From the NCBI GenBank assembly GCA_039938515.1, contig JBDUUL010000019.1, forward strand, positions 1 through 64,000: a stretch of DNA of 64,000 nt. The letters run 5' to 3'. This DNA is from Nitrososphaera sp. (GTDB taxonomy: Archaea > Thermoproteota > Nitrososphaeria > Nitrososphaerales > Nitrososphaeraceae). Positions 1 to 8,407 of the stretch are shown here, one piece after another (position 1 is the stretch's first letter; the number at the start of each line of letters is the position of its first letter). Both the position numbers and the translations under genes were made by a program. Under the pieces are notes generated by a model. It did not search any database and had not been told where the DNA came from. It saw nothing but the letters and a program-made list of their open reading frames with translations.

Positions 1-429
1 CGTAGCGATTGCCGAAGGCCTGAAAGGCACTTCAATTTTATCTACAAACTTGCCTGTCGACCCATCTATAACGGAAATGATGTTTGGTTTGCAAGTGCAG
101 GCATAGGAAAAGTAGATCTTATTTGTAGCAGAGTTTACGGCCAAGTAAGTAGGAGGGGAGTTTGCAGTCAGTGTTGAATTGGTATCAGTCCAAGTGATTG
201 TTTGCTTGATCTTTTTAGTTTCATCGTCAATGGCAAGAATTGAGAATTGTTGAAAGTTTGCTACATACACGGTGTTCGTAACTGTATTAACAGCAATGCT
301 CTTAGAAATTACCCCGGTCGTTACGGGCTGAGGCAGCATTTCTGCGAGAGCGGGCCCGGGGACAAAATAAAACATTGACAGAATTGTCGCAATCAAAGCC
401 ATTATCGAAATGGATTTTTGTTGACTCAC
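1..429 (-). CDS. exported YVTN-type beta-propeller protein (N-terminal part, runs off the window)
   Basis: The reverse strand reads open from a GTG at 429 to the window edge. The product begins with a signal peptide (SQQKSISIMALIATILSMF, cleavage near ALA-E) and continues with repeats of the form IAVNTVTNTVYVAN and LAVNSATNKIYFSY, each followed by a turn such as VIDGSTGK. These are blades of a YVTN-family beta-propeller, a fold common in archaeal surface proteins. Only about 143 residues are visible, so the full blade number and any C-terminal anchor are unknown. The GTG was chosen because it directly precedes the charged start of the signal peptide. The specific role is unknown. Confidence 0.75.
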   Translation of the reverse strand, partial: MSQQKSISIMALIATILSMFYFVPGPALAEMLPQPVTTGVISKSIAVNTVTNTVYVANFQQFSILAIDDETKKIKQTITWTDTNSTLTANSPPTYLAVNSATNKIYFSYACTCKPNIISVIDGSTGKFVDKIEVPFRPSAIAT

Positions 430-562
430 GCCAAATCTCGTCTTTTGTTAAAAAATAGGCCAGGGCATTAAAAAATTCACCTTCATAATTGAATTATTTA
501 ACAAAGCTGGAGCGCCTCTGCTAGATTCTATCGCGACAGTAGTGAACAGGACAGTTTATGTA

Positions 563-571
563 TTTTATATA
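563..571 (+). promoter_or_regulatory. TATA-like box of the phosphoesterase gene
   Basis: The run ttttatata lies about 30 nt before the ATG at 598, the spacing expected for a leaderless archaeal transcript whose first base is the start codon. No Shine-Dalgarno-like sequence is visible before this ATG. Confidence 0.5.
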
Positions 572-597
572 CTACGGGCAGCTAACTAGGTTAATTC

Positions 598-1344
598 ATG
601 CAACTTGTGCAGCTGTCAGACATTCACATAGGCGGGCTGTTTATTCAGGAGATTTTTGACAAGGTCGTTAACGAAGTTAACGAGCTCAAGCCCGACGCGA
701 TTATCATCACAGGGGACTTGACCGACGATGGGCTTCTTGTGCAATTTGAAAAGGCCAGACAAGAGATAAAGCGCTTCAGCTGTCCGAACATAATCGTCCT
801 TGCGGGCAACCACGACTACCGGCATACCGGCTATTTGCTATTCAAAAAATTCTTTCCCTCAAAGCAGATTTATGAATTCCCCGATGCTGCGATAGTCACT
901 CTTGGCACTGCAAGGCCAGATAGAGATGAAGGCGAAGTCGGTTATAGGCAAAACCAGTGGATGGAAAAGACTCTTGCAAAGTTTCATGACAAAGTCAAGA
1001 TCGTCGCGATGCACCATCATCTTATCGGAATACCGGACACCGGCACCGACAAGATTATCATCCTAGACGCCGGCGATGCGCTTCGCACCTGCCTCCAGTC
1101 GAGAGTGAACCTGGTCCTTTGCGGACACAAGCACCGCCCTTGGGTCTGGAAGCTAGGCTCTCTAGAAATTGCCTACGCCGGTACTACATCCTCGCTGCGG
1201 TTCCGGGGTTTTTTTGAGAACTGCTATAACATAATCAACATCGAGAAAGGGAAAGCCCCGCGTGTGGATTTGAAAATAGTCGGCAAGAAGGGTTTTCCCC
1301 TTTCCGAACTAGTCGAGATGTACAAACCCTTCCTCGAACAATGA
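598..1344 (+). CDS. calcineurin-like metallophosphoesterase
   Basis: A 248-residue protein with the complete dinuclear-metal motif set of the calcineurin-like phosphoesterase fold: SDIHIGG near the N-terminus, GDLTDDG about residues 39-45, GNHD about 71-74, the HHH cluster near 139 and GHKHRP near 177. The family hydrolyses phosphodiesters or phosphomonoesters (cyclic nucleotides, phospholipids, nucleotides) and is cytoplasmic here because no signal peptide is present. The closest pattern is the Icc/CpdA-like group, but the substrate cannot be told from sequence. A methyltransferase gene follows 19 nt downstream on the same strand and is probably co-transcribed. Confidence 0.85.
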   Translation: MQLVQLSDIHIGGLFIQEIFDKVVNEVNELKPDAIIITGDLTDDGLLVQFEKARQEIKRFSCPNIIVLAGNHDYRHTGYLLFKKFFPSKQIYEFPDAAIVTLGTARPDRDEGEVGYRQNQWMEKTLAKFHDKVKIVAMHHHLIGIPDTGTDKIIILDAGDALRTCLQSRVNLVLCGHKHRPWVWKLGSLEIAYAGTTSSLRFRGFFENCYNIINIEKGKAPRVDLKIVGKKGFPLSELVEMYKPFLEQ

Positions 1345-1363
1345 CTTTCGGAGGAAATCTTCC

Positions 1364-2140
1364 GTGAACGCCCGCAATGCGTGGGATGCCCAAGCTTACG
1401 AGCATGTTTCCAAAGTGCAACAGGGGTGGGGCATCAGGCTTCTCAGGTCAAGAAAGTGGGGCGGAAGCGAAACGGTCATGGATGCCGGCTGCGGTCCTGG
1501 CACTTTAACGAAAGTTTTGGCAGGCGTGGTTGCACGCGGAAAGGTCTATGCCGTGGATAAGGATGCAGGGATGGCTGGAAGGGCCAAAACAAACCTCAGG
1601 GGGATTGGCAACGTCGAAGTGATTTGCGCGGATATGTCCAGGACTGGGCTGCCAGGTGCCGTGGATGTCGTATTTTCAAACGCGGCCATCCACTGGGTCA
1701 TGGACCATAGCACGCTGTTTGCCCACTTCAAAGAGCTCCTAGCGGAAGGAGGCGAACTCTTGCTCCAGTTCGGAGGCGAAGGCAACCTAGAACATGAATT
1801 GCAAATTGCAGATCGGGTAATGGAAAATGAGCATTTTGCACCGCATTTCTCCGACTGGAAGGCACCGTGGAATTTTTCTACTCGGCAGGAAACGTCTGAC
1901 CTGCTCGGCCGTCTCGGATTCCGGGATATAGTTTCAGAGATCTCATTCGAGTCTCCTGTATTCTCGACAAAGCGCGAATTTGAAGATTTTTTGCGGACTG
2001 TGATTCTGCGCCCATATCTCCAAGGCCTGCAGCCTGACGATAAAGACCGATTTGTACAAGAGTTTCTAGCCCTGTACGCAAAAGACCGCGCTAAAATGAC
2101 TCTTGATTACGTCCGGCTGACAGTAACTGCCAAAAAATAA
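1364..2140 (+). CDS. class I SAM-dependent methyltransferase (trans-aconitate methyltransferase-like)
   Basis: A 258-residue protein starting at GTG, 19 nt after the phosphoesterase gene. Residues about 40-60 carry the SAM-binding motif I (VMDAGCGPGTL), followed by the acidic motif II strand ending VYAVDKD and a motif IV region with VVFSNAAIHWV. That last motif is typical of the Methyltransf_11/25 and trans-aconitate 2-methyltransferase (Tam) group, where W and H sit near the substrate. The C-terminal half matches the Tam layout (FEDFLRTVILRPYL). The likely role is methylation of a small carboxylic or lipid-like substrate in the cytoplasm, which is an inference from fold only. Confidence 0.8.
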   Translation: MNARNAWDAQAYEHVSKVQQGWGIRLLRSRKWGGSETVMDAGCGPGTLTKVLAGVVARGKVYAVDKDAGMAGRAKTNLRGIGNVEVICADMSRTGLPGAVDVVFSNAAIHWVMDHSTLFAHFKELLAEGGELLLQFGGEGNLEHELQIADRVMENEHFAPHFSDWKAPWNFSTRQETSDLLGRLGFRDIVSEISFESPVFSTKREFEDFLRTVILRPYLQGLQPDDKDRFVQEFLALYAKDRAKMTLDYVRLTVTAKK

Positions 2141-2475
2141 TAGTCCGGACGAACCTTCCGTGGTTGGCAGCAGTGAAGACTCAGAGTTAATACTGATCGA
2201 TGAAGTGAAGGCATTTGACTGAGCTGCCTTATTTTTCGGCATTGACTCATATTCGAGTGTAGGCCTATCCGGTTCAGAATGGGATCGAGGAGTCTATTGC
2301 TAGGCACTGATGCTAATCACTGATGCTCATTCTCATGTAGCGACATTTTATTGATGATTATATGGTATTGTTTGCGTTTCTTGCATCATTGTTCATGATA
2401 TACTATAGTTTCTATCAGCATCTTTTCTAATTCTAGAATGTCATGTTAATATACCACTATTGCAAGATGTTATTC
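2141..2475. other. intergenic stretch before amoC
   Basis: About 335 bases without a credible gene. The last 130 bases are strongly A/T-rich. Two further in-frame ATG codons (2443 and 2467) precede the conserved AmoC start, but the peptide they would add (LIYHYCKMLF) is not part of the normal AmoC N-terminus. Other TATA-like runs occur at about 2356-2365 and 2397-2406 and could serve longer transcripts. Confidence 0.5.
2446..2453 (+). promoter_or_regulatory. TATA-like box of amoC
   Basis: The run ttaatata ends 22 nt before the ATG at 2476, so its first T is 29-30 nt upstream of the start. This is the spacing seen before other apparently leaderless genes in this window, and it argues against use of the upstream in-frame ATGs. 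Confidence 0.4.
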
Positions 2476-3039
2476 ATGGCTCAGATGCCAGCACTGATAC
2501 CAAAAGAAGTCGAAATTCAGAGACTGAAGAAGATCTACATCATGGTCATCATGCTGGGTTCTATTGCAGCCTCAGTAGAAGTCGACAACTTTGTCGACGG
2601 CTCACTGCACCAGACCGCAATCAGAGACAGTGCCTTTACGCCGGCACACTGGTGGCTCTACAGCCACTTCGTAGCTCTCCCGCTTGGATGGGGCTTTGTC
2701 GCTATGTACGACAGAAGAGTACCAATCCTGAGGGGTCCAGGCAACTCGATGAACACTGGTCTAAAGATCACGATCATCGGTTACTTGGCAACAATGTTCA
2801 CAATCGGCGTTAACGAGCTCTGGCACTTCTGGTTCGTCGAAGAAATCTTCTCAGTTCCGAACCACTGGATGTTCAACATGGGTGTAGTCGTTGCATTCAT
2901 GGGCGCTCTGGCATACGTAGTCAGAGTATACGCCAGACTGGTCGAACTGGGTGCAGAAACACCAGCAAAGAACCCATACGTCGCAGAAATGTACAAGCTC
3001 GCACTCGAAGGCAAGCTGTACAGCAGATCCATACCTTAG
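2476..3039 (+). CDS. amoC: ammonia monooxygenase subunit C, solitary copy
   Basis: A 187-residue integral membrane protein that is recognisably archaeal AmoC: N-terminus MAQMPALIPKEVEIQRLKK, the AASVEVDNFVDGSLHQT region with the D and H residues of the AmoC/PmoC metal site, SAFTPAHWWLYSH, and NELWHFWFVEEIF. AmoC is a subunit of the membrane-bound copper enzyme that oxidises ammonia to hydroxylamine. Four to six hydrophobic helices are visible. The start at 2476 is chosen over 2443 because it matches the conserved N-terminus and the TATA spacing. No amoA, amoB or amoX lies nearby. Nitrososphaera species are known to carry several separate amoC copies, so this is probably one of those extra copies; whether it is the housekeeping or a stress-induced copy cannot be judged. 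Confidence 0.96.
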   Translation: MAQMPALIPKEVEIQRLKKIYIMVIMLGSIAASVEVDNFVDGSLHQTAIRDSAFTPAHWWLYSHFVALPLGWGFVAMYDRRVPILRGPGNSMNTGLKITIIGYLATMFTIGVNELWHFWFVEEIFSVPNHWMFNMGVVVAFMGALAYVVRVYARLVELGAETPAKNPYVAEMYKLALEGKLYSRSIP

Positions 3040-3052
3040 AATTTCGACACAT

Positions 3053-3082
3053 CCTGGAGAAATCCAGGCCTTTTTCCTTTTT
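3053..3082 (+). terminator. hairpin plus T-tract after amoC
   Basis: A perfect 6-bp stem (CCTGGA/TCCAGG) closes a GAAA tetraloop at 3053-3068 and is followed by two T-rich runs to 3082, starting 14 nt after the amoC stop codon. Archaea terminate mainly at T-tracts, so the T-runs are the likely active part and the hairpin may stabilise the abundant amoC mRNA. Confidence 0.6.
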
Positions 3083-3291
3083 ATCTTACAAACTCAGCCT
3101 TCTTGCGCTAGCCATTAAGCGTAAACGAGTTCTCGATGAGGTTTTCACCCATCAATTAAAGAGCGTATCGAAAGGCAATTGGACAGCTGTCCGACTCTGC
3201 ATTACCACCATGTATTGATGTAAGGGGAAGCGCAGCTGGCTACCTTCCACAAACCGCATGCTAGCCGCAAGTTTCTCGAGATCTTGGTGAC

Positions 3292-4545
3292 TTATTCTCT
3301 TCTCAGAGCAACTATTGGCGGCAGTCTTGATGCTTTCCAGGCAGGATAAATTCCTGCGAATATGGCGAGTCCTACTGAAAGCCCCCATACTTGTGCGAGG
3401 TCCGCCGGCCGAAAAACCGGTACAAGGCCCGCCGTTGCGTCCGAGCCTCTCGATGCAAAGCCTGTTACGAGAGCGTATCCTCCGCCTATTCCGGTCAGGA
3501 GGCCCAGAGTTGCACCTATAACGCCAATTATCAGAGCCTCCACGAGAAACAGGACAAGGATGAAGCTGTTCTGCGCGCCGATTGCCTTCATCGTTCCGAT
3601 CTCCCGGATTCGCTCGGTGACTGAAGTGTACAGCGTCGTGATAATGCCTACGCCTCCAACCAAAAGCGCCACAAGGGCAATGCTGAGAATAAACGAGGTA
3701 AACCCGGTGGTAAACTGCTGTATGGTTTCAAGAATCGCCTTCGGGGTCGTGATCCCGATGTCATTCCCGTAAAGCCTCCTTATCTCGTCCTGAACGACGT
3801 CAACAAACTCGCCGGACTTGGCAGCCACCAAAAGCGCGTCGAACTTGCTGTTCTTGTTCAGCAAATCGTTTCCTGCAAGCCGGTTAAACACAACTGCCGA
3901 GTCCACGGTCGGGTTCCCGGTCGGCTTGATTATGCCGGTTACGACAAAACTCTTGGTGTGAGTGACCTCTTTCCCGGTCTTGTCGTCAACGTAGGTATAT
4001 TGAGCAAGGATGGTCTGCCCCACCGTGGCAAAGGGCGTCTTGTCGCCGGGCGGGTTTGCAATCTTGTCGGAAAGAATGATGGCCGACGGGTCGTTCTGCC
4101 GGACAGACGAGCCGTCAACAAACTTGATAGTGGGCGCTATGACGTACAGCTTTTGCGGGTCTATCGAGAACACCGTTGTCTGGATGGTCTTGCCCTGCGA
4201 CTTTAGTGCGACCTGCCCCTGATAGGAAGGGATGACGTCGCTTACAAAGGGAAGCGACCTTATCCTCGATACGACGACCTCGTTCAGGGTTATCTTGGGG
4301 GCCGGAGGAGGGCCGCTACCGCCGAACGGGTTTGAGTTGCTGGCCTGCGCGCTTGTCACAAAGAGCACGTTTGGGGCCAGCTTGTTGAACTGGTTGTTGA
4401 TAAAGTCGCCAAAGCCTGCCCCAAGGCCGTTCAGGGCGACCATGAGGCTACTCCCGACCACTACCATCAGGACTGTGAGCGCCGACCTGACCTTGCGCTC
4501 GCGGAGGGCGTCAAATGCGAGCGAAAATATCTGCGCGATATTCAT
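3292..4545 (-). CDS. ABC transporter permease, MacB/FtsX type
   Basis: A 417-residue permease with the MacB layout: one N-terminal helix (residues about 18-45, starting at RKVRSALTVLMVVVGSS), a large extracytoplasmic MacB-type core domain (about 50-275), then three helices including the conserved FtsX motif (VALLVGGVGIITTLYTSVTERIREIGTMK split over helix and loop) and a basic C-terminus ASRLPPIVALRRE. It overlaps the preceding gene by four bases (ATGA), so it is the last gene of the ATPase-adaptor-permease operon. The family couples ATP hydrolysis to outward movement or extracytoplasmic work (MacB, LolCDE). The substrate is unknown. Confidence 0.88.
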   Translation of the reverse strand: MNIAQIFSLAFDALRERKVRSALTVLMVVVGSSLMVALNGLGAGFGDFINNQFNKLAPNVLFVTSAQASNSNPFGGSGPPPAPKITLNEVVVSRIRSLPFVSDVIPSYQGQVALKSQGKTIQTTVFSIDPQKLYVIAPTIKFVDGSSVRQNDPSAIILSDKIANPPGDKTPFATVGQTILAQYTYVDDKTGKEVTHTKSFVVTGIIKPTGNPTVDSAVVFNRLAGNDLLNKNSKFDALLVAAKSGEFVDVVQDEIRRLYGNDIGITTPKAILETIQQFTTGFTSFILSIALVALLVGGVGIITTLYTSVTERIREIGTMKAIGAQNSFILVLFLVEALIIGVIGATLGLLTGIGGGYALVTGFASRGSDATAGLVPVFRPADLAQVWGLSVGLAIFAGIYPAWKASRLPPIVALRRE

Positions 4546-6320
4546 TTGCGATCTTCAGTTCTTTTTTCGGGCCGGTGGCTGTCAAGGACGGACTCTATAT
4601 TGCCTTCCTTTCTTGACTCAAACCGCTTCTTCAGTGCGCTGCGCTTGCGCCTTCTCGCAATTACAATGCCTGCGATTATAGCGACTATTACTATTGCAAT
4701 GATTGCTATCATTGGTGCAGACTGGCCAATCGGGCCGGCCGAACCCTGCGATGATTGCGTGCTGTTTGTCTCTGCGACGAAATTGGCGCTCTGCGTTGTC
4801 TCGAACGTATGGCTCTGCCTGAGACTGTCTTTGTATGTGACTTTGAGGGAGACAGGATAGTTTGTCCCAGACGTCGCCCCTTTGCTTACCTGAATTGGAA
4901 TGCTAAACGGAAGTGGCGAATTCTGATCCAAGTCGCCCAAATACTGCTGCGGGGGGAGGGACGTTACGAGCCCTTCTGCGTTTGTGAGCTCGATGGTCGT
5001 AAATAGCGCCTGCGTGTTTCCTTCGTTTAACAAATTGCCAATGACGTTTGGAATGCCTCCGATGTAACTGACGCCGACGTCGTACGCGGTGACGTTTATC
5101 TGGCCGTCCACATACGATCCAACGCTTACAGACTCTGTCCTGGACTGACCGCCGGATAGGTACTTGACGCTCAGGTTAAAGGTCACGGGACTTCCGATCA
5201 TTGTAGTCGGCGCAAATACCTGCGTGGCAAATTCCTGGCTCGCACCAGCATCAAGAGTGGTGATTGACCACTTGGAATCTTTGAGAATCTTGAGCGTGTC
5301 GGAAGGCGATGCCAATGTGACCAGCAGGTCTGACAGCGGCCTGTCGGAGTTGTTTGTCACCTTGAACTTGTAGTCATATATCTGCCCTGCAGTAATGACA
5401 TTGGAGCTGTTGCTGCCAGTCTCTGGAGTGATTGTTACTTCCGACTGGACGGCCTTTGGCAGCACGATAAGTCCGAAGGTAAGTGTCTGAAGCTGCTTGA
5501 TGCCGTATGCGTCCCGGTACGACACTTGGAGCGAACCTACCTGCAACGTGTCAGCTGCATTGTTGCTTGCGTAGATTAGTGGCTTTATTTGTACTGACGA
5601 GCCTACTGGGATGGTCCCGATGTTAAAAGTTGAGACGCCTACACCCGCAACCATCGAACTAAGGTTGCTGGGGCCGCCTGCTCCCAGCGTAGCTATAACA
5701 GCCGAAGCGTTCGTGCTTCCGATGTTAGAAAGATTGATGGTGACCGGACTTGACGTCCCGGGCGACAGCTGGTCGCTTGAACTGGCTGACAGAACTATCT
5801 TTCCCGTAACCCTGAACGGCACGTCAATATTTGCATGCCGTGGGCTACCCGTCTCAACTACGCGCGAATAGTCGATGCCAAGTGAACCGGTGTACGCGCC
5901 CACCTTGGCGCTGTCTGTGACATCTACCTGGAAGAAAAGCGTAAAAGAATCCCCTGCCTTGACAATGCCACTCTGGCTTGCGTATGCGGTCGCCTGGTTT
6001 GTTCCGCTTGCCTTAAAACCAGGAGGGAGCGAGAGCGCCCCGGAAATCGATGTAATGTCAGAGAGGCCTCTGTTAGTTACAATGACTGCGAGTATCGAAG
6101 GTCCCTCGCCAGGACCGACCTCGACCTTGTCGAGACTGGTGCCAACAGGCGGAGCAGTTGTCCTGTCAGTCCAAAAAGCGTCGACAAAGACCGGGCCGCT
6201 TATCGGATTGTAGACCTGGCCCTGAACGCCGCTTTCCTGCGCGAACGATAGAGCAGGCGAGGATACCAGAATCGCAAATGAAAGCGCCGCCAATACCGAT
6301 ACGGTTAACCTTCTGTTCAA
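4542..6320 (-). CDS. exported, C-terminally anchored protein with CARDB/NEW3-like repeats of an ABC exporter operon
   Basis: A 592-residue protein with a signal peptide (LTVSVLAALSFAILVSSPA, cleavage near FAQ-E), several roughly 110-130-residue beta-sandwich repeats of the COG1361/CARDB kind (for example GSTNASAVIATLG, NNSDRPLSDLLVTL, NEGNTQALFTTIEL), a membrane helix near residues 537-557 (IAIIAIVIVAIIAGIVI) and a highly charged cytoplasmic tail. It sits between the ATPase and permease genes with 4-base overlaps on both sides. It therefore probably forms the outer part of the exporter, as adaptor or substrate-binding component. That role is inferred from operon position; the repeats are adhesive or protein-binding in other archaeal surface proteins. 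Confidence 0.75.
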   Translation of the reverse strand: MNRRLTVSVLAALSFAILVSSPALSFAQESGVQGQVYNPISGPVFVDAFWTDRTTAPPVGTSLDKVEVGPGEGPSILAVIVTNRGLSDITSISGALSLPPGFKASGTNQATAYASQSGIVKAGDSFTLFFQVDVTDSAKVGAYTGSLGIDYSRVVETGSPRHANIDVPFRVTGKIVLSASSSDQLSPGTSSPVTINLSNIGSTNASAVIATLGAGGPSNLSSMVAGVGVSTFNIGTIPVGSSVQIKPLIYASNNAADTLQVGSLQVSYRDAYGIKQLQTLTFGLIVLPKAVQSEVTITPETGSNSSNVITAGQIYDYKFKVTNNSDRPLSDLLVTLASPSDTLKILKDSKWSITTLDAGASQEFATQVFAPTTMIGSPVTFNLSVKYLSGGQSRTESVSVGSYVDGQINVTAYDVGVSYIGGIPNVIGNLLNEGNTQALFTTIELTNAEGLVTSLPPQQYLGDLDQNSPLPFSIPIQVSKGATSGTNYPVSLKVTYKDSLRQSHTFETTQSANFVAETNSTQSSQGSAGPIGQSAPMIAIIAIVIVAIIAGIVIARRRKRSALKKRFESRKEGNIESVLDSHRPEKRTEDRK

Positions 6321-7063
6321 TTTTTGTAGGCCACCTCTTTTTCGACAACGCCATCTCGTATAAAAATTGCCCTGTCGGTGCGCTCGGCAAGCTCTGGGTT
6401 GTGAGTAACCATTACGATTGTCCTTCGGAACTTGCTTGAGAGCATTCGCATAAGGTCAAACACCTCCCAGCCAGTTTTTGTATCCAGATTCCCTGTAGGC
6501 TCGTCTGCAAGAATTATCGCTGGGTCATTCATCAGCGACCTGGCAATCGCGACCCGCTGCTGCTGTCCACCGCTGAGGTTTGAGGGCTTGAAGCCGGCCT
6601 TGTTGCCTATCCCGAGAATCTCAAGGAGCTTGGCAGACCTCAGAGACCTCTGCGCGCCGGGCATGTCTGCAAGAATTCCGGGGAGCTCCACGTTCTTCTG
6701 GACCGTGGTCCTGTTTATCAAATTGTAGGATTGAAAAATAAAGCCGATGAGATGGTTGCGCATGGTCGCAATCTCACTGTCTGCCAGTTCAAAGATGTCG
6801 ACGCCGCTGATAAAGACCTTGCCGGTGGTAGGCCGGTCAAGGGCCCCGATGATATTGAGCAGAGTGGACTTGCCGCTGCCAGACGGACCGACTATGGAGA
6901 CGAACTCGCCCCTGTTTATTTCGATGTTGATCGAGTCCAGTGCAGTTACAACGCCGGCGGAGGACTGGAAGACCTTTGATATCCCGTCCACTTTCAGTAC
7001 GGGACCCTCGGCTGCTGCATCCTCAAACACTTCCGAAGTGGATGAAACCTCATGACGGGACAA
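6317..7063 (-). CDS. ABC transporter ATP-binding protein, LolD/MacB type
   Basis: A 248-residue ATPase with all ABC motifs: Walker A GPSGSGKST (about residue 60), Q-loop FIFQSYNLI, signature LSGGQQQR (about 167), Walker B AIILADEPTGNLD and H-loop VTHN. The sequence pattern (ALDSINIEINRGEFVSIVG, and INRTTVQKNVELP after the Q-loop) is that of the LolD/MacB/YknY group, which pairs with FtsX-type permeases. The start codon is TTG. About 20 residues precede the domain. First gene of the three-gene operon that continues with the exported protein and the permease; an inverted repeat lies 39-58 nt upstream of the start. Confidence 0.92.
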   Translation of the reverse strand: MSRHEVSSTSEVFEDAAAEGPVLKVDGISKVFQSSAGVVTALDSINIEINRGEFVSIVGPSGSGKSTLLNIIGALDRPTTGKVFISGVDIFELADSEIATMRNHLIGFIFQSYNLINRTTVQKNVELPGILADMPGAQRSLRSAKLLEILGIGNKAGFKPSNLSGGQQQRVAIARSLMNDPAIILADEPTGNLDTKTGWEVFDLMRMLSSKFRRTIVMVTHNPELAERTDRAIFIRDGVVEKEVAYKN

Positions 7064-7101
7064 TTATCGCTTCTATCGAGCCGTTTGAGCCTAATAAGTA
7101 T

Positions 7102-7121
7102 AACTGACTTGCCGGTCAGTT
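7102..7121. promoter_or_regulatory. perfect inverted repeat in the promoter of the ABC operon
   Basis: AACTGAC and GTCAGTT form a perfect 7-bp inverted repeat with a 6-bp spacer (TTGCCG). It overlaps the A/T-rich stretch 7092-7103 that would hold the minus-strand TATA box of the ABC operon starting at 7063, so a bound dimer would block transcription factor access. It is a candidate operator; no regulator gene is adjacent. Confidence 0.4.
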
Positions 7122-7205
7122 TTAGATTATCTTTGAACCGGGTTCCTGCAGTTAGAATACTTGCGGGTAAAAATTAAATACGAATTGCATACTCTGCTTG
7201 CCAGC

Positions 7206-7346
7206 GTGCCAGTTGATCCGGTATGTGGTATTGAAATGGCTCAGGAACTGGCTGTGGCGCACGATCATAAGGGCAAGACCTACTATTTTTGCTGCGAGGG
7301 CTGCAAGCGGATTTTCGTAAAAAAACCGGGCAAGTACTCCCGCTAG
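7206..7346 (+). CDS. YHS-domain small metal-binding protein
   Basis: A 46-residue protein consisting only of a YHS domain: DPVCGIEM, then KTYYFCCEGCKRIFVKKPGKY. The paired cysteines (C in DPVCG, CC and C in CCEGC) are those that bind copper or other soft metals in YHS/TRASH domains of heavy-metal proteins. The GTG at 7206 is preferred over an in-frame TTG at 7161 because the family begins right before DPVCG and a TATA-like run (ttaaata, 7174-7180) ends 25 nt before it, which would make the transcript leaderless. It may act as a small copper or iron carrier; the target is unknown. Confidence 0.75.
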   Translation: MPVDPVCGIEMAQELAVAHDHKGKTYYFCCEGCKRIFVKKPGKYSR

Positions 7347-7347
7347 G

Positions 7348-8379
7348 CTACCGTGGGTCGACGGGAAAGGCGCCGCAAGTTCTGCAGAATTTCCCCGCAG
7401 TTCTGAACAGCGCCCGACATTCCGGGCAGCGGCCTGCGGAATGATCCATTTCGGAAGAATATGAGTCTGGGGGGTCGAAATACTTGAGATAGCTTTGGTA
7501 GTAGAACATGTGTTCCTTTGACCTTAGTTTCACTTTTTGCGCTGCGGCGGCTTTGGCTCCTCTTGCAAAGTCATCGTCGCTGATGCCAGATTCCAGAATT
7601 GTCTTGATTTCACTCATCCCTGATCCTTCTTCCTGAGCCATCTTGCGCCTCCACGCTAGCTCTGGTCCTATCACCTCTTCAAAGCACCTCCGCAACAAGA
7701 ACTTGCCCATAGAGACGCCGTCATGCGTCCCAACTTTTTCAGAGACATCAAGTGACTTGGAAAATTCCACGAACTCGCTGTCAAGATACGGGGTTGAAAT
7801 TCTGACTCCTTCCGCATGCCCGAGTGCCAGGGATGAAAAGTGCATTACGGACCATAGCCTTTCAAGTTCTTTCTGCAGCCGGGGCAGGTCCGAATGATAG
7901 CGGGTTAGAAAGTTGTAGCCTGCAAACAGTTCGTCTGCCCCGTCGCCTGTCATTAGTTTATCGCATCCTTCGAGCTTGGCTGCGCGGATTCCTTCAAGCA
8001 CCACAAGGGAATTTCTTATCTCTATAGGGTCAAACGTCTTCAGAGTTTTGATTACAGAGTCCACAAGCAAAGGAATAGACTTGTCGCTGACGATCGATAT
8101 ACTGTGACGCTTGCAGAACTTCACGGCCGCCATTTTAGAGTATGCAAAGTCCGGCGCATGAGCGGAAAGGACGACTGTCACTGCCAATTCAGGCCTTGAC
8201 ACCGACGCAAGGATTGCGCTGTCCAGGCCGCCTGAAAGCAGTACGGCGCAAGCGTTGTTTCGCGCACTGCACTTCTCCAGTATGCTGATAAGTTCGTGGC
8301 ATCGGGTATTCTGAGCGCCGCTGTAACTCGAAAGTGCAGATGCGGAAGAACTATCCGGGAATCGGTTGCTACTGGTCAA
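7348..8379 (-). CDS. asparagine-synthase-like PP-loop ATPase with a C-terminal zinc ribbon
   Basis: A 343-residue protein with the ATP-pyrophosphatase signature AVLLSGGLDSAIL (about residue 45) and the asparagine-synthetase motif MTGDGADELFAGYNF (about 140), plus ISTPYLDSEFVEF. The N-terminal glutamine amidotransferase domain of AsnB is absent. In its place there is only a short lead-in, and the C-terminus carries a four-cysteine zinc ribbon (CPEC...CRTC, residues about 317-335). The enzyme probably adenylates a carboxylate and uses free ammonia or an amine, but it may be a diverged amidating or modification enzyme rather than true asparagine synthetase. It ends the minus-strand methylmalonyl-CoA gene run. 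Confidence 0.72.
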   Translation of the reverse strand: MTSSNRFPDSSSASALSSYSGAQNTRCHELISILEKCSARNNACAVLLSGGLDSAILASVSRPELAVTVVLSAHAPDFAYSKMAAVKFCKRHSISIVSDKSIPLLVDSVIKTLKTFDPIEIRNSLVVLEGIRAAKLEGCDKLMTGDGADELFAGYNFLTRYHSDLPRLQKELERLWSVMHFSSLALGHAEGVRISTPYLDSEFVEFSKSLDVSEKVGTHDGVSMGKFLLRRCFEEVIGPELAWRRKMAQEEGSGMSEIKTILESGISDDDFARGAKAAAAQKVKLRSKEHMFYYQSYLKYFDPPDSYSSEMDHSAGRCPECRALFRTAGKFCRTCGAFPVDPR

Positions 8380-8407
8380 GCTGCGACCGGCCCGCAGAAA
8401 GGCTGCG

